Below are positions 36,553 to 50,414 of a stretch of 64,000 nt of DNA, in pieces (position 1 is the stretch's first letter; each line of letters begins with the position of its first letter). The position numbers and the translations under genes are program-made. The notes beneath the pieces are model-generated. The model saw nothing but the letters and a program-made list of their open reading frames with translations, did not search any database and was not told where the DNA came from. Origin of the DNA: Lumnitzera littorea (Eukaryota; Streptophyta; Magnoliopsida; Myrtales; Combretaceae); contig JAMXBB010000007.1 of the NCBI GenBank assembly GCA_024138015.1, positions 93,001,318-93,065,317 on the forward strand, in the 5' to 3' direction.

Positions 36553-36704
36553 TTTTCCTTACAGATCAAACAAACACTTCAGGAAATTAACAGTTAACAA
36601 CACAGCAGTTAAATGAACACAGTAACTTGCTCTATTTCACATATACAAAATAGAGTATAACAAAACTTTAAGAAGAATCGACTACAGTTTACACAAAATC
36701 TCTA

Positions 36705-36718
36705 CTCTGATACTAAAA
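36705..36718 (-). other. E1 primer-binding site
   Basis: Directly after the 5' LTR the minus strand reads TTTTAGTATCAGAG. This is one change from the TGGTATCAGAG motif complementary to the 3' end of initiator methionine tRNA, the usual primer in plant Ty3/gypsy elements. E2 has the unaltered TTGGTATCAGAG at the same place. Confidence 0.85.
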
Positions 36719-37582
36719 TGTTGTGAATCGTGACCAAGAATAGATAAGGCTGGTCGCTGAATGGATTTAAGCTTGCGGAAAGTTAAAAAAGGGTTAATGG
36801 GAAAGTGTGAAAAGGCAAAAATGATGAATGAAATGGTAAGCAAAACCTACGAACAATTATAGTGGATATGGCATAATAATGGAACTTCTGAGAACTCACA
36901 GAACAATTCAATATGATGCACAAATTAATCCGGTGAGATTACTCATCGCCTAACTTTACTTAAGAGAAAGGATAAAAGTAATGTTGAGAGTAAACAAACA
37001 GTGTTTACGCAAGGAAGAAAAATACTTGAAAGTGTATTAATGATGATTCTCCTCTCCGTTACAAGTATAAAGATATTTATACCCATAAGTTAGGGTAACT
37101 TGCTTAAAAAGAAAAAAACAAAAGGGCATTTCCTAAGTAAGTAATATACAAGATACAAGAGAGTAAAAATGAATATACAAGAAAAACAATTATTAGTGCA
37201 ACAAATTCTGCATATGATACTGTACACACGGCAATGTTACATTAGCGAGGTTGTTAGAAGTTACGGACAAAAAAAAAAAAAAAAAGTACGAACAGATGGA
37301 TTGTCTAAGTAAGGATGGCTTAGTTAGTCTAGAGTCTTTTTTTCTCGGCTTCTTGGCAAGGACAATATCAAGTAATTGGTCAGCTCAAGTGCTAGTGAGT
37401 AATCTTTAATTCGACACATTACGGAAAGATGGGCAGTCATATAGCTCGGCATGAAGGGTGACTTGGCAATGAAGTATTCGACCTCGGTAGGGATCGGTTG
37501 GAATAGAAGGATTCGTTGTGTCAAACTTTCTAATCCTCGAGCTCGGCTGCAAGTTAGAGGTCTAATAACCTGATTCCTACCA
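36719..37582 (-). repeat. E1 5' LTR
   Basis: The minus strand starts TGGTAGGAATCAGG, an altered form of the family start TGATGGGAATCAGG, and ends GATTCACAACA, giving 864 bp. The TATA box TATAAATA lies at 37074-37081. The first 86 codons of the LTR keep an open frame (minus ORF 37324-37668 crosses the LTR start), which looks like the C-terminus of pol (see findings). Confidence 0.93.
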
Positions 37583-37587
37583 ATTGA

Positions 37588-38649
37588 CCTATAATCGAAC
37601 CACTTACACCCAATCAAATCATACAGATTACCATAACCACCAATTGGCAACACTAACGGACCAATCAAGTTATGAGATCAATGCTTAAAACAATCACATC
37701 TATACCACATGGTTTCAACACCATTAAGTAGGTAAGGTTGGCTTAGGGTTTTAGGTAGAGATGGTGGATACAAGGTAAGGTTTATATTTGTTTGGGTTAC
37801 TTATGTTATTAAGATTATATTACATATCCATTCCTTATTTCTTTTTTTTACAATCAACTGTATATAATAATAGTCTATTACTTGGCTATTGCTATCCTAT
37901 GAAGCTAATCCATTACCTAATTTAAGACCCTCTTAGTTTAAAATTGGTTTATGGCTTGGTCTAGGCTCGCATAGTCTTAGTATTGGAAAAGAATGGTTCC
38001 CACCTCCTTTTTCCATCAATTATCTAAATAAAAATTCCTAGTTTTTTCCTTTAGTTTGTTTGGCCTCCTTTTCCAAATCGTGTTATAATCCAAAAAGTTA
38101 AATTAAGGTTGACAATTAGTATTAACATATTCTTTTTCGCAAGTTCAAATAGATTTTTGCATCTAAAAACTTCAACATATAACATTATCAATTTTATTGC
38201 CCATCTATAAAAGTCAATAAAAAATTATAAAAGAGAAAAAGCTTTCATAAAGTAAAATGTATGAAACAAATTACTTAAATCTTAAATAAAACAAATTACA
38301 ATATGACAAAAGTCTTAACAAAGGAAATGTAATTAAATATATTGATGTCAATTGCCCATTTTCTACTTTATATTATTGTATAAAATCGAGCCTTGATGTA
38401 ACAGAATATTGGTGTCAACACCAAATTTACCGCATCCTCCATAAATTTTTTAAGAGAGGCCCTGTAGAGATATAAGAAACATTAAAAACATTCATTTAAA
38501 ATAATTTATCATCTTATTTGTCTTTTTGTATCATCAAAGCTTAATAGATAAGATTGTCAATCAAAACTAACTAAATTGTTAATTGAACCAAAGTAAAAGG
38601 AAAGTATGTTTTCTTTTTCCAATTTGTTTGGAGAATTTGCAAATAGAAT

Positions 38650-38686
<37 letters not shown>

Positions 38687-41600
38687 TAGTTTGAAGAGAT
38701 TGATGAATAAAAAAGAAAAGTAAGTGAGATTTTACTTGTGATTAGAGAAATATATTTTTTAAGTGATACTAAGAAATTTGGTTTTTGCATTATTAACTTT
38801 ATATGTATTTGATTTGAGCCTATCAATGGGTTAAGTCAAGACGGCAAAATGACTTAAACTCAACTAGACATTTTAAAATTTCAATTTAACTTGAATTCAA
38901 TTGAGTTTAGAAATTTAAGCTCAAATTTTACTCAAAGCATAAGATGAACTTGAATTGAACTCAATCAAGCTCATTTAACCTTCTAATTAAAATAATACCA
39001 ATATTTAATTTCAATCTTGAATTTAACTTAAACTTGATTGGACTTTCATTAGTTGAGCCAAATATTATAAAGCTCAAACTTAACTTAGTAAGTTAGTTGA
39101 GTAGGTCAAGCTCAAGCATGACTTCACTATTATTGGATCATATATGAGTAAATATCAAGTTGAATTCAAATAGTTCACAAGTATATTTAATTGCACCTAT
39201 AATTTGACCTTTTTACCATATATTATAAGGCTATTAGTATAGATGGTTTAAAGTTTAATCCATATGTTAGCTTTATGAATAAATTGAGTTAATAAGATAT
39301 ATTTAGAATTCCTTAATTGAAAAAATATTGTCTTCATGAACCTCATCTATTGTGTCAATATCTACTATTATTCAACGAACTAGTACATGTGATATAATAT
39401 TTCATATCATGCATATAGATGTTGTTAGCTAGTTAATAGTGATTCATATCATATCATAATATATAGTTTTGAAAATTCTTATTTTTTTGCATTCCATCTC
39501 TTTATGCTATTATAATGTATTTCTATAATTTGTTTTGTTAAATCATAATACTTTTTCATCTCAATTTTCCATTATCTAATGTTATAAAAAAGTCTATATT
39601 CTTTTCATTTTTTTCCCTTCTCCTCCTTTTCCTTTCATAATTAACCCTCTTTTTATGTTTTTCGAATTGGTATGTACCTTCTTTTTTCAGTCAAATTGAT
39701 AATTTCGATTTTGGTCATTTTGATACATATGATGATTTTATCTTTTTTATATTTCCATTTTTTACTTTCATCTCTCTTTCTTAACTAATTTTTATATTTA
39801 TTTGTTACATACATAAGGATGAATGGGGAATAGATCTACATCCAGTAATGTAAACTATAGAAGTAGAAAAACTGATAGAGGAGTTTATAGGTACAATCTT
39901 AGCTGTTTTAATTTTGTAGATAAACAAATATTGAAGCTTGTTGTAATGTTATAAAATCGATGTATTCTATGATTAAAGTTAGTGATATTGAATTTCATTA
40001 TGAAAGTAGAGTTGTATGAATTCCATTGTAATTTTAGATATAATTTCAATTTCATATTTTTTATTGTGATGGTGGAGATATATAAAATTCGCTGTAATAA
40101 TATATGAATCCGTTTTACTTTTAGCTATTTTTTCAATTTCATATTGCATTTGAAATTTTTAATCAATGTAATATTGAATTTAAATATTAAGAATTTTACT
40201 TATTGTTTTTACCTCACTTCATTTCATGGGAACTTTCATTTATTCAATATATTTTTATGGAAATAGATCTTCTCTATTTAATTTCTCTCAATTTCCCTCA
40301 ATTTACCACATTAATACATTGCCATATGTAATCAATGGTTGAGACTAAAAAGAAGATAATAATTCATGACGGCATCATATAATATTTCAAAAATTAACAC
40401 AATCTCAATTGTCGAGGAAAATTAAGGAAAAGTAAATTGAGAGGATAATGATGCCATGACATCATGATTTATAAATTGAGAGAAAACGAGGAAAAGTAAA
40501 TAGAGAGGATCCAAATCCTATTTCTATACCTTTCAAACATTGCCCCAAAGTAATTTAGGCATAATTACATGTGATTGAAAATTAATATATATTTATGGCA
40601 AGCTTCAAAAATTATGTAAAGATTATTTTGTAAAGAGGAGACCATAAATGGATTAGATTGGGATACAAATTGTAAAACTAAAGAAACGTTAACTTGAAAT
40701 AGTATTAGTAATTTAACATAACGATAGTCATTGAATAAAATAACAGAAGAATTCATTTTAATAGATAAAATAATGAAATATATTATTACAATCATATTAT
40801 TGTTATTATTATTAATAATATTAGTTATTGCATAAAATAACATAAGGATTCATTTTAATTAAAGTTTACTAAAAAAACCAATGACCATGTATGTATAATG
40901 TTTATGCTAACAAATGTTGAACTCGCATTACAAGTGCTTAAAAAAGATATAAATAATCAAGTAAATAAATTACTTATTTGATTGGTTGGAAAAATTAGTT
41001 TTCTTTGTGTGAAGATTATCATTTATTTAAAACAATATGTTCACATGGTTATAAAACCACCTGAAATAATTTGTCTACCCCACTTCTCCAAATACCATAC
41101 CAATTACATATTCAATTTAATACATTACTATAAAAATTTTAGATATATAAGAAACCAAAACTATCCCATCCTTTTTAAAATTTAATTATAAAAAGAAATA
41201 CTTTCAAAATTTTATGAATAATTTATATTCAATATATTTATACTTTTTATTGTAGCAAATAACATTTACATACATAGCAACGATTTTACATCTTGAAAAT
41301 GATTTCGAATGATACTATATTGAATGCAACAAGTGTAGACGAGAGCTACAAAGCAGAGAAACTAAGTTCTTTTGCAAATATTGTCAAAAATATTCACAAA
41401 TCATCTCTATTACTTTTTTTTTTTAAATATTTATGCATTTCCTAGACAAGATTGAGTGGCTTAGCATTCTTATAGATATCATTTTTCCCAATATAAAGAT
41501 ACCAAATACAAACAACAGTGGCCAATAGATATGCTAATAATTCGTATTATTCTATCGGAGTTTTTAGCATGTTTATTGATCTTTTAAAAAAATTATATGA

Positions 41601-44600
41601 ATATAAATTATATAAAAAAAATTATGTAAATACCATCGAAAAATTGCATCTTAAAAATGAAATTTTATCACAATATCAAATATAACATTCGTTTTGTAGG
41701 ATTTTATTCTGCGACAAAGATATACTGTTACAAAATTGTATCTTGAAGATTCAATTTCGCCATGGTATACTAATGTCTTACTTACAAAATGCGATATATT
41801 GTATCAAAAGACGTCTTGATAATTTAGAATTCAATCACCTAGTATTTAAAGGATATTTACCTACTAGTAATTTGGAACTCAAACACAATAAATCTTAATA
41901 TAATACGACACAATTAAACAATTAGTGTATAAAAAAAGAATCAAAAGAGATACAAATAGGTCATACCCATTTAAACATGGTTAAATCTGTATCTAGTTTT
42001 AGATTAAGCTTCTAAACCCAAACACAAGATAAGCTATATATTCTTTCACATTTATATTTTGTTACATAAATAATTTCTTTCTAAATCAAAGGTCTCAATT
42101 AAATGTATAAGATTTACTACTTTTAGCTTATATTCTTTTTACTGTATTGCAATTTAAATAGACAAAAAATTATGAACTTATATATAAACTATTTGACTCT
42201 CTCTTGAAAATTTGATAGATAATGTGAAAAATTTTGAAAGTAACATTATTAGTAATATTATTACCCATTTAAGTTATGGTTTTACATAATTTAGTAATAT
42301 TATGTAAGTTAAATTTATTGATATTATATATTCTTGTTACTAGATCGTAGTTTGAATAAATAAAAAATTACAAACTCATGTTAAGATATTTTGATTGTCT
42401 CTCTTGAAAATATGATAAATAATGTGATAAATTTGAAAATTAATACTGCTAATAATACTAATATTTATTTAATCGATAGTTTCATTTAATTTAATGATGT
42501 TATGTAATTTAAATTTTTAGATTTCCTATATTTGATAAAATTTTTTGCTTTACTAAAACTTTTGTTAGGTTGTAATTTTATATTAAGTATGAAGATATCA
42601 TGTCATTTGTATTTGAAAAATTTAAATATTATTATTACTTTTTTTTTCCAATTGTATCCATAAATATTTTATAAATTTAATTATAGCTTTTTAACAATAA
42701 ATAGGTCCTAAACATGAGACATGCTAGGATATATGAATTTAAATTATCAATAAACGGGTTTTGTTACATGTTTAGATTTTTTTTTTTTTTAACATAAACT
42801 ATGTTAGATATAGAAACGAGACGTGTAAAACAAACTAGACTAGGAGGCCCCATTTGAAAATGTAAATTATTGATTTACCAGACAAACTCCAACATGCATG
42901 GTGACTCAGGTCCCTATATTTATTAATTCAACAATGCTTTGACACCTTTCCAAAAATTTCCATAATGAAAGCGGTTGATAAAACTAAATAAACTGAAAAA
43001 CTACTGAAATAATTTTTGTGACAGCGCTAATTTTTAACAAATTGGCAAACAGATTAGTAAAAAGATTCAGTGAATAGATTTGACATATGGTATTGAATTT
43101 GACTCAAATAAATTAAAAAAAAAAAATGAACAGATATCGCATAAAGAAGAAAAAGTGAACAGAGAGCCTTCTGGGTATGTACATAGAAAGAAGAGGCTCG
43201 TGAGAAAAGTAACCAGACAAAAAGAAGGTAGAACATGCAAGTGGGAAAAAAGACTTGCAAAAAGAAGGGAGAAGAAGACTTAAATTTTTTAGTTGTTTTA
43301 GGGTGGCAGCAGGAAAAAGAAGGGAAAAAAGAAAAAGAAAATGAAACTCTAGCTTAGCTTTGTGACTCGTGGGCGTCTGACCATATTTTGATTTTTGAGT
43401 TACAATTTCTAACTTTTGTCTATATTTTATTTCGGCGCCTCTTAAGCTTAAGGTGGGGAAAAAAAAAAAAAAAAAACATAAATGTAAAATCGTCAATGTT
43501 AAATGTGATCACGAGTCAAACCTGCATTTTATTAACGAGACCTGATTATCTAAATATGTGTAGAACCTGAATATAAATCCAAACACAGTTTATTTGAACA
43601 AATAGATTTAACTCTTTTATTTTTCCTATCAATTTTTTCATATATAAACTCATTCACGTCATATTGTACTATATCTTAAATACATCGATCAAGTCCTAAA
43701 TCGTTAATCTTATTGATAGCATAGAACAATATTAAAGCCAAAAAGCTCTTAAAAACAGGTATTAATAATTTGCTCACAAAACATAATTTGCTTCTTAAAA
43801 AATACCTAAATTTTCTATTACAAAAATACATAGTTCGCCAATTGTATAAATATGTCCCTTACACAATATATTTTTGGTTCTTCGATAATACTGGATGCAG
43901 CATTCAAACTATCAATTCAGATAGAGGACTTTTGCAGACAGAGATCTATTTACAGATTGAAGCTGAATGATTACGATTTGAACAAAGGCATAAAAAATAA
44001 TGTATTGACAAATTGTTAAAGGAAATATTCTTGGTGAGTTACTATACACTTATATCTGACTTTCTTTTTTATAATCTCATAAAGACTAATTCTTTTTCGT
44101 CTTTAACTATATAGATAATGTAAGGAAAGAATAATCAATTTGAATATTTATCAATCAAATAATCACTATCTACTTTACTAAATCATTCTTCAAAATTCAA
44201 AAACAAATAATTTGAACAAAAGAAAAATGGTTTTGATAATTTTAAAAAAGAACTATTTAACAACATAGCTAAGGGAATAAAGATGGAATAACCATTTCTT
44301 TTAGTAGTGCTTTTTACATAAGTTTTTTTCTTTTTTGGTTCAATATTCAGCATGTAATAAATAATAGTAAATTCTCTAGAGAAAAAAAAATCATTTGTCT
44401 ATTTATTCATAATAATATGATGGGTTTTTTGGCCAAATAGCATATTAATATGATTTTCATATTCTAAATTTCATATTTATTATTTTGATAGTTCTAAAAA
44501 ATTATAATAATTATTTAAACTTTTATCCGTGCATTACACAAATACTTTAACTAGTTATTATCAACAAAGTCTAACCATACTAAGTTTTATTATTTACAAA

Positions 44601-46620
44601 AATTCCTAAACCAAGTTGTAAATGATAAAATAACTTAATCCCATGTTATTCAATTTCGAGGGAAAATCAATAAAAAATTGACCAAATCGATTTTTTTTTT
44701 TTTTGGCCTAAGTATAGGTTTTAAATGAAGAAAAAAGACAAAAACTAAATATCAAATATCTTTGATAGAATTAAGTTATAACTTACTAAAAAAGATTAAA
44801 AACCTTATTATTAAAATGGGTTGGCCAGCTTAGTGATGAGGATTGCGTTGACCTGTGTTCGCCATAGTCTGAAAAGTTTCAGCTGAGTTATTATGTTTGG
44901 CCAAGAGAAACGTTGGCTAAGTCCTCACATCAAGGTAGTTTAAGGGAAGTGATCTATCTAAACTTAAACATATACATTTAATAGAATCATATAAAATCGG
45001 TAAAATTTTAAATATTTGTAATCTTATATCTAAACTCATATTTTTATTTTTTACTAAAAGTTTATATTTAAATGAGTTTTTTATTCATTTTAACTTAATA
45101 AAACTCGTAAGATCATAAGCTCGTGAAACCATATAATAAATTTGTAATTTTGACAACTATTATTATTAAATCCGAACTGAATGTTGACTTGGGAATAAAG
45201 GTGTTCATGGTTCGTGATATAGTATCGTACGTTACAATATCAATTGTAAGCAAGAACTCTATCATTGATAATGGTATTTCCTCAATTTTTTTTATGTTGG
45301 TACTTGCTCACCAAGAGGCATCTGCATGATTAAAGATCTAAGCGAAGATTAACTTTGATAGACAAAGGCAAGCTATGGTTGAAAAGCCAAGCTAAACTAA
45401 GAATAAGCTTACCAACTATGCCATGAATGGTGGACAAGAGTGTTGCTGCTTCTTTTTTCAATTTAGTTTTAGGGCTCAAACTGAATTAAATTGTATTTGA
45501 AATGGTTTAGTTCGGTTCAGATTCTTAATGAAATGAACTGCTTTTAACGATTTAAAGATTTGAATTAAATTGTTTTTAAAATGATTTGGTTTAGTTCAGT
45601 TTGGTTTGAATAGCTTCTAAAAATACAGTGTTCTAGTCTTTAGTAATAATAATTATTAGATTTTTCAACTAAAGTATTGATGTTTTAATTAAAGAACACT
45701 ACAAGAACAAAGCAATATGAATTAAATCACAATGACATTACATTTAATCTCTTAAACTAGATTGTAAATCATTTAAACCATCTCCAAATTGAATCGAAAT
45801 ATAAAAGAATCATATTTTATGGTTTTAATCCTACTTGATTCAATTCTCGTTTCGATTCAATGAATAACCTTACTCAAGATCTCAAAGAATCGAACTAGTG
45901 TTGAATCGAGATTAAATTGAGGTCAAATTGACATTAATAAAAATATTAAATTATGATTCATCTATATTTATAAAATAATAAAATTATCTATGTTATTGAT
46001 ATTTAAAAGTTAGATTTTTTTATATTTTACTTTTTGTTTTCCATAAGTTTAGATTTGTTTTATTTTTTTAGTAAATTGATGCATTATTTAGAGAGAAATA
46101 AAAACAAATAGTGCATTTCTATCTACAAAATTCAAATCCTTTAGGAATCGAACTGGATCAACAGGATTAATTAGGTCTTTCTTGTTCAGTAAGGACTTCT
46201 TCATTCACTATCAAGGCCAAAAAAGAGAAGTGATACAACTAAAATAGATTACGCTGGGTCGAATCGGTGGAATCGGTCGAAATTTGATAATACTGCCGGG
46301 ATTTAAATTAAATATGCTTATAAATGTGTTGAAATGTATTTTACCCGTTTATCCATATCGAGCTGTATCAATTTCAATCGGCTTATAATTGTATGAATTA
46401 ATGTTCTGACACCAAATTGAATTAATAAACAACCGATCGATATTATTTTCTTTTTCCCGACGTAACATATGTCGTTGTCGTTACTCTTGCTACAAGGACA
46501 GAATTCAATAATCCATCCAATGAAGACAAGATAACGATGGAAATTCACAGACAACAAGAACTCAAATCTGACCGCTGACTCCAAACACCATCCAACGGCC
46601 ACAATTACATTAACTTTCCC
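37588..46620. other. Nine-kilobase AT-rich region with no supported gene
   Basis: Open frames are short and composition-driven, for example the lysine-rich 43080-43283 and its phenylalanine-rich antisense. The part at 38810-39130 is rich in TTGAATTCAA/GAGCTCAA-like words that recur at 51000-51200. The part at 45460-45900 is rich in GGTTTAGTTCAG and GAATCGAA-like words. Both look like decayed non-autonomous repeats. No RNA gene was found. Confidence 0.5.
38656..38683. repeat. (AT)n microsatellite
   Basis: An uninterrupted AT dinucleotide run of 28 bases. Confidence 0.95.
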
Positions 46621-46798
46621 CTCTCTCTCTCTCTCTCTCGTATTCCTGTAGAGAGTTACGAGGCAGGCAGAGGTGAGCTTGTCAGGTGCCTTAAAAAACA
46701 CAAAAACTCTTCCGCAACTTCTGAACTCTTGAGGTGTTCTTCTTCTTGTGGTATCTGGACGGTGGGAGAGAGAGAGTGTGTGTGTGCGTAGAATAGAC
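46621..46798 (+). promoter_or_regulatory. eIF5A 5' leader with CT and GA/GT tracts
   Basis: A (CT)n tract at 46621-46639, about 160 bases before the ATG, resembles the pyrimidine patches found at plant core promoters and 5' leaders. A GAGAGAGTGTGTGTG tract at 46766-46787 lies within the probable 5' UTR. No good TATA box is visible close upstream, which fits a constitutively expressed gene. The transcription start cannot be fixed from sequence. Confidence 0.45.
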
Positions 46799-49700
46799 AT
46801 GTCGGACGAGGAACACCACTTCGAGTCGAAAGCAGATGCAGGAGCATCAAAGACATACCCCCAGCAAGCCGGTACTATACGTAAGAATGGTTACATCGTC
46901 ATCAAATCTCGTCCTTGCAAGGTTCTTTCTTCCTTTCCTGCTGTGACGTCTCATATATAGATGCTTTAATGTACGTCTGTTGCGCTTGTTTATATGTTAA
47001 AAAGAACTTTCCACTTCTTTATGCGCACAGTTTTCTATTGAGGTCCCATGTAAATGAACATGTTCCGACCTGTCCATAAATATCTAATCTTAGACATGCG
47101 GCCTGCTTCTTCTATCGGGCTGTTTGTAGAAGAAAACCTGCTAACTATTGATCGCTTGGCTTTTAACATTATCTGTTCACTTCAATCTCTCCTCCCTGCA
47201 GTACACGAGTACACGCTGTCTATATTCCTTTCTTTCCTTGCTGATAGAACTTTGGATCGCTAAATGAAAACTTTCTATCGGGTTTTACCTGCATATGGGT
47301 TACATCTTGCAGGGTTCTACAGTTGTTTTAGTATTCGATAATTCGATTTTGACTTGTGAAGGCTGTTTTTTCATCTTTTTATTTTATTTTTTAGTTTAAA
47401 TTTTGTTGCAGAGTGTGATTTTGTTGGATTTTTTCATTCAGTTCACATTGTTGGATCTTTTTATCCCATTTGCTAAAAAATACAAAACAAAAAATAGAAG
47501 GATCACAAGTATAAACTACCCAAAAAAAAAAAAAAAACTTGGTCACTAGCTCGTGGTGAGCTAATGTCGGTTCATTCTAGTGAATTAAATAGATAGGTGC
47601 AGCTAGTGGTGGACAAAGGAACTCATCTGTGAGAAAGCAGACTGCACATAGAAGGGATAAAACCATAGTTCGCAAATTTTTCTAAATTTTAAGGGTTTTT
47701 CAAAATTCTCCAAGTTTTGGGGCGACTGTGACTTATTGGATCCGAAGGTGTGTTTAGATGGATCACTGGTCTATTTCTTACCAACCAGCCTGCACTAGAC
47801 TACTTATACTCCTAAGCACCATGTGCAAGCTCATGCACGACACTCCTCTGTATCATATTGCATGAATATTTTGCAACTATTATTTGTAACATGTTCTCTT
47901 ATCCCTATGAACATGTTTGCTAAGTCGTAGGAGTGTAATTGGACACACCCAATCATTAAAGTCCAGTCAATATGTGAAACCATTTACACAATGTTAGGAT
48001 TGAAGAAAAGAAAAAAGAGGGAAGGAATTAGCCCTTGTTTGGAGAAAAAAAGGAAAAGCGAAGGGAAAGAAAATTTTACTCAAAATTTTTCACGAGCCGC
48101 ACCAAAAATCTTTCCTTTCAATTTGGAGAGTATTAGATAGGAAAATGTTTGAATTTACTTAAATACCCTTCTACTAAAAAGGAATTATGGAATTTTAAGG
48201 GTTTTTTAGTACTTTACCAAGTTTTAAAAAAAAATTAATACACTTTCCGTCCATAATTATTCATTCTTATTTTCTTCTTATCCAAACAAGTATCTTTCTT
48301 CTATTTTCATTCCCCCTTTATTTCTTTCTTCTCATTTTCTTTCATTCTAACTTCTTTCCCTCACTCTGAAAATAGTGTTAAGGTACCTTTCTGAATATCC
48401 ATTGAGCAGAGGCTTCACAGAGCACAACTTATTAGCATTCATTCGCATTTTCCTAAAATGCTTACCTTGCATGTTTGCAATAATTGTAGGGTGAATTAAG
48501 ACTGAAAAGTAATGATTTTTTAGGGTATGTTGGTTTTCATCTTGAAAATGGTCGGCATCCAAGATAAAGTTGTACAATCAAGCCCTTCAATTCGTTAATC
48601 AATGAATATGAAAGTCTACAATAAAAAGGTTCCACTGTTCTTGGATTAGGTGGTTGTGGCTTTTAAATATACCACAACCAAAGCAAGATGTTTCAAACTC
48701 AAACTGCCCATGTACACATTTCACCCCAATTTAAGTGGTCCACTTGATTGGTTTCACTCAAAATCTCCACCTACAGGTGACGAGGAGCATTAACTAGTAA
48801 ATATAAAACCACATTAGATCTAATAGGCTCAATCTTTTTTATCAGATGATCAATTGTTATACATGTTGGTGGTGCAGGTGGTAGAGGTTTCCACTTCTAA
48901 AACAGGAAAGCATGGACATGCAAAGTGCCACTTTGTTGGAATTGATATCTTTACTGGGAAGAAACTCGAAGATATTGTTCCTTCGTCCCACAACTGTGAT
49001 GTAACATCCTTGGTGCAATTATATTGCTTTTAATGGATAGTCTTCATGCAGTTGCTGGTTGATTTCATATTATTTTGTGCCTTTCCCTCATTGCAGGCTC
49101 CCCATGTTAATCGTACTGATTATCAGCTCATCGATATCTCTGAAGATGGCTTTGTGAGTGGTTATTGATTGAAACACTCTATAGTTGCTGCAACATAAAA
49201 TCATTTTGCTTCTTCTTTGTAAGTTAGAATTCACCTTTATGATGGAATTGCTTAGAGTAATTAAGCATTGTTCTGCAAAATATTCATTAGTTTCCCTCCA
49301 TGGGACAGATGTTGATCACTCGGCCATAGTCATGGGAGATGTTTTCTTTTCTGGTAACATGTGTGATAGTTTTCGTTTATGCATGATTTGTAAGTTCTTA
49401 TTGGATTGGCTTGGTATTTAAAAGAAACTCTATGTTTAGTGCAAGTTTAGTCCCATATGGAGCCTTTATTAGTTAGTCAATTTTATCAACAGGCTAGGAA
49501 TTGTTTATACCCAATTCATATGTCCTCCTTGGATCATTTTCCATTTGAGAGATTCAACTTGGTTATCTCAGGCCTCGTTTGGTCAATTTCATGGAATAGA
49601 ATTCCACAAGATCCAAATTTTTTATATTAGGAGAGCTCATTGTGGATGTAGAGATAAGATAATTATCATTTATTTCTTCTAATTCCTTGGAATCCTATTT

Positions 49701-50414
49701 AGCTGGCATAGAGAGGAAGAGGATTCTGAGGAAGTGGAAGCAAATGAAAAAATATTTTATGATCTACCCTCTCACTTCTTCATTAACTGCTTATTGATAA
49801 CAGCAGCGGATTGTATACCATGGGATCAGTTGCCATGGAAGTAGCCAAATGGAACCTCAGTAGATGTCTTTTCTATGCTCTAATGCAAAATCATTTTACA
49901 AATTATTTTAAAGGGGAGCAAATGAAAAAATATTTTAAAGGGGGCACTTATCTCTACCACATAATTACATATACATGTATCCATGCATTGGCATGTGTCT
50001 TTTGTATTCATGTATGATTCTCTCTGCTGTATCTTGTGAGCATAATTTTTGCATAGACTACATGCTCTTCCAAGATGTTTATACTCCTTGGTTATTTGAT
50101 TTTCTAATTGTGCTAAGCGATATTCTAGGTGAGTCTTTTAACCGAAAATGGAAACACCAAGGATGATCTGAGGCTTCCTACTGATGACAATCTGCTGAGT
50201 CAGGTATACAGTCTTCTCTTATCCTCATACACATGAATACTTGGATTTGTTGTTTGGTTTATCTGACTTTATCTCAATCTGAAGCTCTTATCCGTTCCTG
50301 TGTATATAGATTAAAGATGGGTTTGCTGAAGGAAAGGACCTTGTTGTCACCGTCATGTCTGCAATGGGCGAAGAGCAGATCTGTGCACTTAAGGATATCG
50401 GTCCAAAAAATTAG
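46799..50414 (+). CDS. eIF5A: Eukaryotic translation initiation factor 5A, five exons
   Basis: eIF5A binds ribosomes in the cytosol and aids peptide-bond formation at stalling motifs and termination. Exons: 46799-46921, 48878-49000, 49097-49153, 50129-50203 and 50310-50414. All introns are GT..AG and all exon lengths are multiples of three, giving 160 aa, the usual plant length. The start M-S-D-E-E-H-H-F and the end L-K-D-I-G-P-K-N are typical. The hypusine loop S-T-S-K-T-G-K-H-G-H-A-K is intact in exon 2; the Lys modified to hypusine is residue 52. The SH3-like N-domain is encoded by exons 1-2 and the OB-fold C-domain by exons 3-5. Intron 1 is about 1.96 kb and holds a MITE-like element. No disruption is seen, so the gene looks functional. 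Confidence 0.97.
48034..48290. mobile_element. MITE-like element in eIF5A intron 1
   Basis: CTTGTTTGGA at 48034-48043 and its exact inverted complement TCCAAACAAG at 48281-48290 bound about 257 bp of AT-rich, non-coding DNA. The inverted similarity extends imperfectly inward as A/G-rich against T/C-rich sequence. This size and end structure fit a miniature inverted-repeat transposon. The superfamily is not decided, as no clear target duplication is visible. Confidence 0.55.

Larger units (their letters stand above)
31307..37582 (-). mobile_element. Ty3/gypsy element E1, full length, inactive
   Basis: A complete 6276-bp element on the minus strand with two LTRs (36719-37582 and 31307-32142). 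A perfect 5-bp target duplication ATTGA stands immediately outside at 31302-31306 and 37583-37587. Between the LTRs lie a primer-binding site, gag, protease, RT, RNase H and integrase in Ty3/gypsy order, broken by stops and frameshifts. It is the same family as E2 (57433-63853, opposite strand): LTR starts, zinc knuckle, protease, RT and integrase motifs correspond. The LTRs differ clearly from each other, so the insertion is old. Confidence 0.95.

Noticed and set aside
43054..43496. Overlapping open frames on both strands near 43.1-43.5 kb
   Set aside because: One strand is Lys/Arg-rich and the other Phe/Leu-rich, the result of A- and T-rich runs. No domain or splice structure is visible.
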